From Bradyrhizobium lablabi (GTDB lineage: Bacteria > Pseudomonadota > Alphaproteobacteria > Rhizobiales > Xanthobacteraceae), in contig NZ_JAFCJK010000006.1 in assembly GCF_018131005.1 (NCBI RefSeq), forward strand, positions 372,001 through 436,000: DNA of 64,000 bases. The letters are read 5' to 3'. A program made the position numbers and the translations under genes. Numbering within the stretch: the first letter of the stretch is position 1; each line of letters begins with the position of its first letter. Positions 1 to 10,257 of the stretch are shown in pieces. The notes below the pieces were generated by a model, which was not told the origin of the DNA, searched no databases, and saw nothing but the letters and a program-made list of their open reading frames with translations.

Positions 1-1406
<1,406 letters not shown>

Positions 1407-1499
1407 TGTCTGGTCCTCCCGACCGGAGATTTCGATTTGCCGCCGTTTTCCATCGAGATCGGCGGTGATGAGCTTGATCGTATGTGGTTCGCCAGGCTG

Positions 1500-1985
<486 letters not shown>

Positions 1986-2260
1986 GCGCCTATCCTCCCG
2001 ATTGTTCTGTAATTATTCCAATTAGAAACAGCGGCTGTTGAAACTTGCAACAGGGATTTTGGTCGCGATGCGCGATGCCATGATTAAGGGAGCTCCGCCC
2101 GTATCGCGGCCGTCCCGCTAAAGCGAACGTCCGCCTCGTACCCAAAAACGGCGCGTATTTACGTACCTTTATCCATTCTGCGCTAGTTTTACTGACCGGG
2201 TCTGGGGGGCGGGGGCGCCGCAGACACCGCGTGGTTTTCAGAATGAAGACGGGGGTTGGA

Positions 2261-4294
2261 ATGCCGGGGCTCAAACGATCGCTGTCGATCAAATTCCCGA
2301 CCCTCCGATTCCGCGGCAAGATCATGCTCGGCTTTGCCGTGACACTGGCCATTTCGGCAGCCACCATGGGCTTCGCCTATATGGGCTTCGAGCGGGTCTC
2401 CGCCGGCGTCGAATCGTACCGCCAGAGCGTCACGGAAGCCGATCTCGCACGCAACATCGACCGCGAATTGATCTCCTACCGATCGCTGGCACGCTATTTC
2501 GTGGCGACCGGAAAGGAAGAGGACGCCAAGGCGGCGCTCGCCGCCGAGGCCAGCCTGAAAGACGCCATCCTGGCCTCGATGAAAGGTACCAGCAACCCCG
2601 CCCGCCTCGATCAGGTCACCAAGCTGGAGCGCGAGTTCCGTGCCTTCACCAAGATCTTTGCCGAGATCGTCAAGCTCAAGGACGAAAGTGCGCAGGTCGC
2701 GCAAAACAAGCTTGCCCGCACTGCGACCTCGCTGCGCTACAAGCTCGATGACCTCCCGAACGCTGCCGACGATTCCGAGCAGCGGGCGATCCAGTTCGGC
2801 GCCAAGAAGGTCGCCGACCAGCTCCAGGCGGCGACCGCGTTGGCCAACATGTTCGTCGTCAATGGCGACAAGACGATCGCCAACAGCGCGATGGCGCGGC
2901 TGAAATTCGTCGAGAATGCGCTGCACGCGATCACTTCGAACGGCGAGCGGGTCGGCCAGGGGCTGAAGGAGGTCGCCTCCCTGCTGGGTGATTACAGTCA
3001 GGCGCTGGCCCAACTGATCGAGAACTCCAAATCCATCGACGAACTGACCGTCGAGATGACCGAATCGGCCGCCGCCATCAGCCAGGGCTCGGCCGCGATG
3101 AAGTCAGACCTGCTCGCCGACCAGAAGCGGCTTGAGAAAGAATCCCACGCCACGATCGGCGAGACCGAACGGCTGATCCTGATGCTCGCCGCCGGGGGCT
3201 TCGCGCTCGGCTTCATCTGGGCATTGCTGCTCGGCAAAGGTATCTCCCGGCCGATCGCGGCGATGTGCGCCGCGATGCGCGAGCTCGCCGCGGGCAATTT
3301 CGACGTCGTGCTCCCGGGCCTTGGCCGGCGCGACGAGCTTGGCGAGATGGCCGGCGCGGTGGAAGAGTTCAAGCTCCAGGCGATCGCCAAGGCCGAGCGC
3401 GATGCCGCGACCCAGGAGGCCCAGAACAAGGCAGGCGCTGCCGCCCGGCGCGCCGAACTCATCCGCTTCGCCGACGAATTCGAATCCGCCGTTGGCTCGA
3501 TCGTGTCAAACGTATCGGCCTCGGCGGTGCAGCTCGAATCAGCGGCGGGTACGCTGACGCGGACGGCGGAGACCACGCAAAACCTCTCGACCCAGGTGGC
3601 CGGCGCGTCGGAGGAGGCGTCCAGCAACATGCAGTCGGTTGCTTCCGCCACAGAAGAACTTTCCGCCTCCGTGGACGAGATCGGCCGGCGCGTGAAGGAG
3701 TCGAGCCGGATCGCGGACGCCGCGGTGCGCCAGGCCGAGCGGACCGACACGCGCATCGGAAAGCTGTCGCGTGCCGCGCAGGAGATCGGCGACGTGGTCA
3801 AGCTGATCACCGCGATCGCCGAGCAGACCAATCTGCTGGCGCTGAACGCCACCATCGAAGCAGCCCGCGCCGGCGACGCCGGCCGCGGCTTTGCGGTGGT
3901 AGCGGCCGAGGTGAAGTCGCTCGCAAGCCAGACCGCGAAGGCGACCGACGAAATTTCAAACCACATCGCGGGCATGCAGGCCGCGACGCAGGAATCGGTC
4001 GCCGCCATCAAGGAGATCGGGGGCACCATCGGCCAGATCTCCGAAATCGCGGCCACGATTGCCAGCTCGGTTGAGCAACAGAGCTCGGCAACGCAGGAGA
4101 TCGCCCACAGCGTTCAGAACGTCGCGAAAGGCACCCACGAGGCCGCCACCAGTGTCACCGAGGTCAACCGCGGCGCGACCGAAACCGGCGCGGCGTCGGA
4201 AGAAGTGCTGAACTCGGCGCGCACGCTGGCGATCGAGAGCACCCGCCTGCGCGAGGAGCTCGATCGCTTCATGGCGAATATCCGGGCAGCGTAG
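2261..4294 (+). CDS. Methyl-accepting chemotaxis protein
   Basis: Membrane chemoreceptor that senses a ligand outside the inner membrane and signals to CheA/CheW. Domains in order: short cytoplasmic N-terminus, transmembrane segment near residues 20-40, about 270 residues of mostly helical periplasmic sensor, second transmembrane segment (LMLAAGGFALGFIWALLLG), HAMP domain, then a cytoplasmic signalling domain with the conserved hairpin around EQTNLLALNATIEAARAG. I see no C-terminal NWETF-type CheR tether. Several in-frame starts exist (GTG 2231, ATG 2243, ATG 2261); I chose the last because GGGGG lies 5 nt upstream. It stands alone, with no che genes nearby, as is common for rhizobial receptors. 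The ligand cannot be inferred. Confidence 0.92.
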   Translation: MPGLKRSLSIKFPTLRFRGKIMLGFAVTLAISAATMGFAYMGFERVSAGVESYRQSVTEADLARNIDRELISYRSLARYFVATGKEEDAKAALAAEASLKDAILASMKGTSNPARLDQVTKLEREFRAFTKIFAEIVKLKDESAQVAQNKLARTATSLRYKLDDLPNAADDSEQRAIQFGAKKVADQLQAATALANMFVVNGDKTIANSAMARLKFVENALHAITSNGERVGQGLKEVASLLGDYSQALAQLIENSKSIDELTVEMTESAAAISQGSAAMKSDLLADQKRLEKESHATIGETERLILMLAAGGFALGFIWALLLGKGISRPIAAMCAAMRELAAGNFDVVLPGLGRRDELGEMAGAVEEFKLQAIAKAERDAATQEAQNKAGAAARRAELIRFADEFESAVGSIVSNVSASAVQLESAAGTLTRTAETTQNLSTQVAGASEEASSNMQSVASATEELSASVDEIGRRVKESSRIADAAVRQAERTDTRIGKLSRAAQEIGDVVKLITAIAEQTNLLALNATIEAARAGDAGRGFAVVAAEVKSLASQTAKATDEISNHIAGMQAATQESVAAIKEIGGTIGQISEIAATIASSVEQQSSATQEIAHSVQNVAKGTHEAATSVTEVNRGATETGAASEEVLNSARTLAIESTRLREELDRFMANIRAA

Positions 4295-4304
4295 CGGATG
4301 CTCT

Positions 4305-4330
4305 GTCGTCCCGGCGAAGGCCGGGATGAC
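4305..4330. repeat. Short hairpin between convergent genes (REP-like or terminator)
   Basis: Two 11-nt arms, GTCGTCCCGGC and GCCGGGATGAC, pair around a GAAG loop with one G-T pair. It lies between the stop of the chemoreceptor gene and the stop of the DUF3175 gene, where a bidirectional terminator would sit. There is no T-run, so Rho-independent termination is unproven. The 'cgtcccggcgaaggccggga' type of sequence is, from memory, a common intergenic repeat in Bradyrhizobium-like genomes. Confidence 0.55.
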
Positions 4331-4334
4331 GGAT

Positions 4335-4703
4335 TCAATCGCGGCCGAACTGGTGCTTCAATTCCAGCCTGGCGCGCTCCAATCGCGTTCGTTCGGTCTT
4401 CGGCAGGCTCTTGCCCGCGCGGTTGATGTAGAAGGTCAGCATCGACAGGGCGGATCGATAGGCGCCGCTCTTGCGGCGCGCGCTATGCTCGGCGGAGCGT
4501 TTCAGCGATGCCGCGATTTTCTTTGCGCTTGTCAGTTTGAAGACGCCCTGCTTGAGGTCAAGCGCATCGCTTTGCCTTGTCACGCGCTGTGACCAGCGCT
4601 TCGGCGGCGTCTTGCGTGCTCCGCTCTTCCGGCGCGCCCTGCCCGGCTTCCTCACGGTGGATTTTCGTGTGGTCCTGCGCGTTGCGTGCTTGCGTGCCGC
4701 CAT
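4335..4703 (-). CDS. DUF3175 domain protein
   Basis: Small, very basic cytoplasmic protein (122 residues) of unknown function. The N-terminal third is an Arg/Lys/Ser/Thr-rich tail, followed by the DUF3175 core: RWSQRVTRQSDALDLKQGVF, then IAASLKRSAEHS, then a segment ending SMLTFYINRAGK. The basic tail could bind nucleic acid, but this is inference. The start is the inner ATG because AGGAGG sits 7 nt upstream; the longer reading beginning MQGGEY would translate the ribosome-binding site itself. Divergent from the MFS transporter gene and convergent with the chemoreceptor gene. Confidence 0.85.
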   Translation of the reverse strand: MAARKHATRRTTRKSTVRKPGRARRKSGARKTPPKRWSQRVTRQSDALDLKQGVFKLTSAKKIAASLKRSAEHSARRKSGAYRSALSMLTFYINRAGKSLPKTERTRLERARLELKHQFGRD

Positions 4704-4891
4704 ATATTCGCCTCCTTGCAATTCAAGCCGGAAACAGCTTACGGCGGACTCCGCTCCCGTCGCGCGCCCTGCGGGAACTCCCGCGCGTCGCCTGCGTTAT
4801 TTCGCTGTGGCGGGCATCCCGTTTGCCGCAATCCTGGGAGTGAGAACCTTGGAGCGCTTCGTTCCAGGGTTTTTCCCGTTGGTCTATTCTG

Positions 4892-6382
4892 ATGAACGCG
4901 CAGCAGATACAGCACAGCTCTGCGACGACGGACGAGGTGAAGTCGCCGGCCGCGCCGGATAACGGGCGCATCATCGAGACCTCGATTCCGCTTCGCCTCG
5001 ACGATCTTCGCTGGAGTGGCTTTCACACCCGCGTCGTGGTGGCGCTTGGCATCACATGGATCCTCGATGGTCTCGAGGTTACGCTCGCCGGCGCGCTGTC
5101 GGGCGCGCTGAAGGAGAGCCCGACGATGAGATTCTCCAACTTCGACGTCGGCCTCGCCAACAGCGCCTATCTTGCCGGCGCAGTGCTCGGCGCGCTCGGC
5201 TTTGGCTGGCTCACCGACCGGATCGGGCGCAAGAAGCTGTTCTTCATCACGCTTGCGCTCTATCTTTCCGCGACCGCCGCAACCGCGCTGTCCTGGAGTG
5301 TCGCAAGCTACGCGCTGTTCCGCTTTCTGACCGGCGCCGGAATCGGCGGCGAATACACCGCGATCAATTCGACGATCCAGGAACTGGTGCCGGCGCGCTA
5401 TCGCGGCTGGACCGACCTCGTCATCAACGGCAGCTTCTGGATCGGGGCCGCGATCGGCGCCGCGAGCGCGATTGTCCTGCTCGATCCGGCGGTGCTGGCG
5501 GTGGATCATGGCTGGCGGCTCGCCTACTTCACCGGCGCGGTCCTTGGCCTCGTCGTGCTTTTCATGCGGATGTGGATCCCCGAAAGCCCGCGCTGGCTGA
5601 TGATCCACGGCCGTCCCGACGAGGCGCACAGAATCGTCGCCGACATCGAGACGTCCGTCCTTGGCCGCGAACAGTCGAGCAAGGGCTTCGACACGATCAA
5701 GCTCAGGATGCGCGACCACACTCCGTTGCGCGAAGTCGCCACCACACTGTTCTCGACCTATCGGCAGCGCTCGCTGGTTGGGCTTACGCTGATGGTCGCG
5801 CAGGCGTTCTTCTATAACGCCATCTTCTTCACCTTCGCGTTGGTGCTGACGGATTTCTTCGATATCCCGGCCAACCATGTCGGCTGGTACATCCTGCCCT
5901 TCGCCGCCGGCAACTTCCTCGGCCCGCTGCTGCTCGGCAGGCTGTTCGACACGCTCGGCCGCCGCATCATGATAGCGGCGACCTACGGCTTGTCGGGCGT
6001 GTTGCTGGCGCTGTCCGGCTATCTGTTCTCGATCGGCGCGCTGAGCGCGCAGACCCAGACCATCGCCTGGATGGTGATCTTTTTCTTCGCCTCGCCGGCC
6101 GCGAGCGCCGCCTACCTTACCGTGAGCGAGACCTTTCCGCTGGAGGTGCGCGCGCTTGCCATTGCCGCATTCTATGCGATCGGCACCGGCATCGGCGGCG
6201 TGATAGGGCCCGCTCTGTTCGGTGCGCTGATCGACACCGGATCGCGCAACAGCGTCTTCGCCGGCTATCTCCTGGGGTCGGCGCTCATGATCGCAGCGGC
6301 AGGCGTCGGGTGGCACTACGCTGTGGCGGCCGAGCGCAAATCGCTCGAATCCGTCGCACGGCCGCTGGCATTTTTGGAGTAG
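4892..6382 (+). CDS. Major facilitator superfamily transporter
   Basis: Twelve-helix inner-membrane transporter of the metabolite/sugar-porter type (496 residues). The cytoplasmic loop between helices 2 and 3 carries the MFS motif A variant GWLTDRIGRKKLF, and the helix 4/5 region has FLTGAGIGGEYTAINS. The N-terminus (LGITWILDGLEVTLAG) resembles putative sialate/aromatic-acid-type MFS members, but the substrate cannot be predicted. It is followed by otsB after only 6 nt, so the two are probably cotranscribed; a role in sugar or compatible-solute traffic is possible. The start ATG lacks an obvious Shine-Dalgarno sequence. Confidence 0.9.
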   Translation: MNAQQIQHSSATTDEVKSPAAPDNGRIIETSIPLRLDDLRWSGFHTRVVVALGITWILDGLEVTLAGALSGALKESPTMRFSNFDVGLANSAYLAGAVLGALGFGWLTDRIGRKKLFFITLALYLSATAATALSWSVASYALFRFLTGAGIGGEYTAINSTIQELVPARYRGWTDLVINGSFWIGAAIGAASAIVLLDPAVLAVDHGWRLAYFTGAVLGLVVLFMRMWIPESPRWLMIHGRPDEAHRIVADIETSVLGREQSSKGFDTIKLRMRDHTPLREVATTLFSTYRQRSLVGLTLMVAQAFFYNAIFFTFALVLTDFFDIPANHVGWYILPFAAGNFLGPLLLGRLFDTLGRRIMIAATYGLSGVLLALSGYLFSIGALSAQTQTIAWMVIFFFASPAASAAYLTVSETFPLEVRALAIAAFYAIGTGIGGVIGPALFGALIDTGSRNSVFAGYLLGSALMIAAAGVGWHYAVAAERKSLESVARPLAFLE

Positions 6383-6388
6383 AATGAG

Positions 6389-7222
6389 ATGAAGCATCAT
6401 GTGGCTGAAATGCCTGACAACGACACTGCCCCGGACGATGCGCGAACGCCGGAAGCCGTTCCGGTGCCGGCATCGCTCGTTCCGCATCTGAGCGAAACCG
6501 CGGTGCTGCTCGACATCGACGGCACGTTGCTCGATCTGGCGCCGACGCCGCGCGAGGTCTGGGTGCCGCCCGGGCTTGCGCAAACATTGAAGCGGCTGCA
6601 CGAGCGTACCGGCGGCGCGCTGGCGCTAGTCAGCGGCCGCTCGCTCAACGACATCGATCTGATCTTCGCACCGGATCTGTTTCCCGCCGTCGGCGGCCAT
6701 GGCGCCGAGATGCGGCTTCAGACCGACAACGAGGCGGTGGCCGCACACGCGCCGCCGATGGACAAAGAGTTGAAGCGGCGCCTTGCCGCGATCGCAAAGC
6801 TCAGCCCGGGAATCCTGCTCGAGGACAAGGGCTATTCGCTCGCGCTGCACTACCGCCTGGCGCCGCAAGCCGAAAAGGCGATCTACGAGGCGGTGTCTCT
6901 AATCCGCGCCGAACTGCCGAACGCGCCGATCGAGGTGCTGCCGGGCAAGAGCGTCTGCGAGATCAAGCATTCCGGCTTCACCAAGGCGAGCGGCGTGCGC
7001 GAGTTGATGACGCATGAGCCGTTCAAGGGGCGGCGTCCGTTCTTCATCGGCGACGACGTCACCGACGAGACCGTGTTTGCGATCATGCCCGATTTCAACG
7101 GCCTGTCATTTTCCGTCGGCCGCCGTGCCACCGGTGTCGCCGGGCATTTCGATGCGCCGAGCGATGTGCGCGAATTTCTCGCGCATCTTCTCGACGACGA
7201 AAGGAACGTGGCCCTGTCCTAA
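6389..7222 (+). CDS. otsB: Trehalose-6-phosphate phosphatase
   Basis: HAD-superfamily enzyme that dephosphorylates trehalose 6-phosphate to trehalose in the cytoplasm, the second step of the OtsA-OtsB pathway. Of normal length (277 residues). HAD motif I is DIDGTLLD near residue 37 (the first Asp is the nucleophile), the cap-region signature is KSVCEIKHSGFTKASG, and motif IV is GDDVTDE, all as in known OtsB proteins. GGAGT lies upstream of the ATG. The gene sits between an MFS transporter (6 nt away) and otsA (219 nt away), all on one strand. The pathway makes trehalose for osmotic, desiccation and heat tolerance. Confidence 0.96.
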   Translation: MKHHVAEMPDNDTAPDDARTPEAVPVPASLVPHLSETAVLLDIDGTLLDLAPTPREVWVPPGLAQTLKRLHERTGGALALVSGRSLNDIDLIFAPDLFPAVGGHGAEMRLQTDNEAVAAHAPPMDKELKRRLAAIAKLSPGILLEDKGYSLALHYRLAPQAEKAIYEAVSLIRAELPNAPIEVLPGKSVCEIKHSGFTKASGVRELMTHEPFKGRRPFFIGDDVTDETVFAIMPDFNGLSFSVGRRATGVAGHFDAPSDVREFLAHLLDDERNVALS

Positions 7223-7441
7223 CCAAATCGCAGCAAGCCTTTGCGACGCATCGAATGCGGTTCTTTTGCGTCCCAATGCGCGACTCGCGAGAGATTTTCT
7301 TTTTGGGTTCCAGTGAGTTCCTGCGGCCTTCGCCAGAATTTGGTTTCATTTGGGAGATTCCTTGCCAAGGAACCATCTTGATGAATGGCTGTTAATACGC
7401 GACTGCCCAACAGCCGCGACTGACCAACAGGAGGGGACCGG

Positions 7442-8893
7442 GTGAACCTCGTCGTCGTTTCAAACCGCGTGGCGCGCGGAAAACCCAATGAACCCATGAC
7501 GGGGGGACTTGCAGCGGCATTGCTGCCTGTCGTCGAAAAGACCGGAGCGATATGGGTTGGTTCCAGCGGACGCGTCCGCGACGGGAACCTGAAGGAACCG
7601 TTCGCCGAAGTCGAAGCCCTCGGCGCCGGTGCGCTCGCCATGCTCGATCTGCCGGCCGCCCATTACGGCGGCTACTACGAAGGCTTCGCCAATTCGGCGC
7701 TGTGGCCGGCGCTGCATTCGCGCGCCGATCTGATCCGCGCTTCGCAGGAAGACTATGCGAGCTATCGCGCGGTGAACGCCTTCATGGCGCGTGCGCTTCT
7801 GCGCTTTCGCAAGCCGGACTGCGCGTTCTGGATCCAGGACTATCACTTCCTCGCGCTCGGGGCGGAGCTGCGCGATCTCGGCGTGAGATGCCCGATCGGC
7901 TTCTTCCTGCATACGCCGTGGCCTGCGCGTGCAGTGATCGGCGGCGTGCCGAATCATCGTGAGCTGATCGAGGCGATGCTCGCCTACGACCTGATCGGCT
8001 TCCAGACCGAGGAGGACTGCGAGAACTTCCTCGGCTATGCGCGGTGCGACCTCGGGCTTGCCGTTCACGATGGCTTTATTACGTCACAGTTCGGCCGCAC
8101 GCGTGCCGCCGTGTTCCCGATCGGCATCGATCCCGAGAGGTTTGCGCAGCAGGCGACCAAGGCGATGACGCACCCCGACGTTTCACGGCTGCGTCGCAGC
8201 CTCAACGGCGAGAAGCTCGCGATCGGCGTCGACCGGCTCGATTACTCCAAGGGCCTGATCAATCGCATCAAGGCGTTCGACCGGATGTGGACGGTGCAGC
8301 CGAACCTCAAGCGGTCGGTGTCGCTGTTGCAGATCGCGACGCCCTCACGCGGGGCGATCGAGGCCTACGGCAATCTGCAGAGCGAACTCGCGAAGCTCGT
8401 CACCGATGTCAACGGCGTGCATGGCGAGGTGGACTGGACGCCGATCCGCTATCTCAACAAGGGTTTTAGCCAGGCGGTGCTCGCAGGCCTTTATCGCACC
8501 GCGCAGGTCGGTGTCGTGACGCCGCTGCAAGACGGCATGAACCTCGTCGCCAAGGAATATGTCGCGGCCCAGAACCCTGCCGATCCCGGCGTGCTCGTGC
8601 TGTCGAAATTCGCCGGCGCCGCCAACGAACTCGACGCCGCGCTGCTCGTCAATCCGCACGACATCGACGGCATGGCGCGCACGATTGCAACGGCGCTTGC
8701 GATGCCGCAGGCCGAGCGGCAGATGCGCTGGGAGGCGATGATGGCGAAGCTGCGCACCGGCACGATCCAGCAATGGTTCGCCGACTTCATCGAGGCGTTG
8801 CAGGATGCGCAGCACAGCGGCGACTCGATGCTGCCGGAGCCGCCGACCCTGTGGCCGCGCCGCGCCGGCGATCTGGCCGCGCGTTATCACTGA
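7442..8893 (+). CDS. otsA: Trehalose-6-phosphate synthase (UDP-glucose-dependent)
   Basis: GT20 glycosyltransferase that joins glucose from a nucleotide sugar to glucose 6-phosphate, giving trehalose 6-phosphate. Full length (483 residues). Landmarks in order: VSNRVA at the N-terminus, GGLAAAL loop, WIQDYHF (usually HDYHL or QDYHL), FFLHTPWP, GVDRLDYSKGL (donor-site Arg and Lys), and QDGMNLVAKEY. The start is GTG with an AGGAGGGG ribosome-binding site. It lies 219 nt downstream of otsB; I did not see a convincing promoter or terminator in that gap, so both cotranscription and independent expression are open. Confidence 0.97.
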   Translation: MNLVVVSNRVARGKPNEPMTGGLAAALLPVVEKTGAIWVGSSGRVRDGNLKEPFAEVEALGAGALAMLDLPAAHYGGYYEGFANSALWPALHSRADLIRASQEDYASYRAVNAFMARALLRFRKPDCAFWIQDYHFLALGAELRDLGVRCPIGFFLHTPWPARAVIGGVPNHRELIEAMLAYDLIGFQTEEDCENFLGYARCDLGLAVHDGFITSQFGRTRAAVFPIGIDPERFAQQATKAMTHPDVSRLRRSLNGEKLAIGVDRLDYSKGLINRIKAFDRMWTVQPNLKRSVSLLQIATPSRGAIEAYGNLQSELAKLVTDVNGVHGEVDWTPIRYLNKGFSQAVLAGLYRTAQVGVVTPLQDGMNLVAKEYVAAQNPADPGVLVLSKFAGAANELDAALLVNPHDIDGMARTIATALAMPQAERQMRWEAMMAKLRTGTIQQWFADFIEALQDAQHSGDSMLPEPPTLWPRRAGDLAARYH

Positions 8894-9043
8894 GCGGATC
8901 TACCGAATGTGATCGTCCCGGCGCAGGCCAGGACAGTCATGTTTGGAGGCATGCGCGCTTCCGGGCTGACGGGATTGTGGGAGGCCCGGCGCCGAGACTC
9001 GCGGCATGATCGGCACATGCGATTGCACCGCGCTTCCTCGGTC

Positions 9044-9388
9044 TCAATAGCAATACGCCGCGCCATCGAGCACGGGGCAGCGTGCGCGGCGCGGATCGCT
9101 CGGGTTTTCCATCGGCGCTACACCCTTGCCATGGCCGACGAATACGCCTTGCCCGACCACGACCGACGATTTGTTGCCGACGATCACGCTCGGATGTGGC
9201 GAGGCCATGCTGGACCGCGTGCCGTCGCTCCAGATGATCGTGTCGCCCGAGAGCACACCGCGCCGGCCGTCGTCGCAGCTCACGTCGACGCCCGCTCTTG
9301 TGCAGGATTGCGCCAGCGCGGGCGCCGCGGCACAGGCGGTAACCGCGCCAAACATGATGGAAACGATGAGCCTGCGTGCGATGGGCAT
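9044..9388 (-). CDS. Small exported protein, hypothetical
   Basis: 114 residues with a clear Sec signal peptide (basic MPIARR, hydrophobic stretch, cleavage near AAPALAQ-S). The mature part is about 87 residues with four Cys (two near the start, two at the very end), compatible with two disulfides in the periplasm, and a repetitive Gly/Val section (VIVGNKSSVVVGQGVFVG). I recognise no domain. AAGG lies upstream of the ATG. Convergent with otsA and divergent from the tRNA-Ser gene. Confidence 0.7.
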   Translation of the reverse strand: MPIARRLIVSIMFGAVTACAAAPALAQSCTRAGVDVSCDDGRRGVLSGDTIIWSDGTRSSMASPHPSVIVGNKSSVVVGQGVFVGHGKGVAPMENPSDPRRARCPVLDGAAYCY

Positions 9389-9572
9389 GTCACGGACCTT
9401 GGCTGATTTGCGCGTCAGCGAAAGCCCGCCGCCGGTTCAAGCCGGAACCTGCGCGCGCGGGCCTCGGGAATGGCGCAATTATTCAATAATTTCAATCAAT
9501 TGGGGAAATTTCAGCTCCCGCCCCCGCACTCCCTTGCAAAATCCGCCTCGGCCCTTCAAGAGAGGGCCTCCC

Positions 9573-9662
9573 GGAGAGATGGCCGAGTGGCTTAAGGCGC
9601 ACGCTTGGAAAGCGTGTGTGCGGGAAACCGTACCGTGGGTTCGAATCCCACTCTCTCCGCCA
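9573..9662 (+). tRNA. tRNA-Ser (anticodon GGA), CCA encoded
   Basis: Class II tRNA: acceptor arm GGAGAGA pairs with TCTCTCC, discriminator G, then encoded CCA. D-arm TGGCCGAGTGGCTTAAGGC, anticodon stem CACGC/GCGTG around the loop TTGGAAA (anticodon GGA, reads UCC/UCU), long variable arm typical of serine tRNAs, and T-arm with GTTCGAA. All stems pair. The remnant of a defence-type gene lies 75 nt downstream, which fits use of this tRNA as an integration site, but I found no second copy of its 3' end in the window. Confidence 0.97.
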
Positions 9663-9737
9663 GACCGTATTGAAAACATTGAATTATTAGGAATTTTATA
9701 GATAAACCCACGGCTGGTCCTCCGACCCGGATCACGC

Positions 9738-9956
9738 TTACTCCCGAAATTCCTTGAAGGCTTTTAGGAGTTTCATGGTGGCTTCCATCCCCAACTCGTC
9801 GCCGGAGTAGCGGCACTGGTAGAGGCCCTGCAAATTTGACGGAAGTTCGAGGCCAACGCCGTCTTCAACCACGAGGATGAAGTTGCGCTTGTAGAGCGCC
9901 ATCGCGGCACCGATTTCGATCAGCACGTTGTCGTTTATTTTGGGACGCTCCGGGCG
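9738..9956 (-). pseudogene. Remnant of a TIR-like predicted nucleotide-binding protein (CAP12/Pycsar-effector type), C-terminal part only
   Basis: About 72 residues from RPERPKINDNVLIEIGAAMA to KLLKAFKEFRE match the C-terminal half of the TIR-like nucleotide-binding family (recognised by the pattern NDNVLIEIGAAMALY...FILVVEDGV...LPSNLQGLYQCRY...KLLKAF). The family protein should be about 150-300 residues; upstream of the Arg-Pro-Glu-Arg the frame stays open but reads as low-complexity Pro/Arg/Cys sequence with no homology I can see, and there is no credible start. Known: intact members are NAD-cleaving effectors or phage-defence proteins. Here it is almost certainly dead. Identification is from memory of the family. 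Confidence 0.65.
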
Positions 9957-10257
9957 ACATACGAAGCGGTTGAATGGCGCACGGGGCGGTGGACGGCATG
10001 GAAACCAGTGCATCGGACCCGGCTTACGCGCGAGCTTTCGAAGCAAAGCTGCGGATCGTGCCGATCACGCAAACCAGCCGATGCAAATCCGACTTTTGCC
10101 CGACACTTGCCCAATAGGGCGCGAGATGGAATCCTAGGTAGGACCGCGCTGGATCGAACGGTCAACAGAGAGCTAAAGGCGCGGACATGTAGTTCCTACG
10201 CCATCAGCCGATGGCGAGCGCGCGTGGAACGGCATATGCAGAATCTGGGAGGACAAG
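9957..10257. other. Intergenic, no gene seen
   Basis: About 300 bp between the TIR-like remnant and the molybdopterin oxidoreductase. Open frames here have no codon pattern of a real gene. The right end must hold the promoter of the oxidoreductase, whose ribosome-binding site GGAGG is at 10248-10252. Confidence 0.5.

Noticed and set aside
2998..4056. Leftward open frame of about 350 codons rich in Ser and Ala
   Set aside because: Antisense to the chemoreceptor signalling domain; low-complexity translation.
4739..6601. Long leftward open frame of about 620 codons
   Set aside because: Antisense to the MFS transporter and start of otsB; Arg/Glu/His-rich translation typical of a GC-rich shadow frame.
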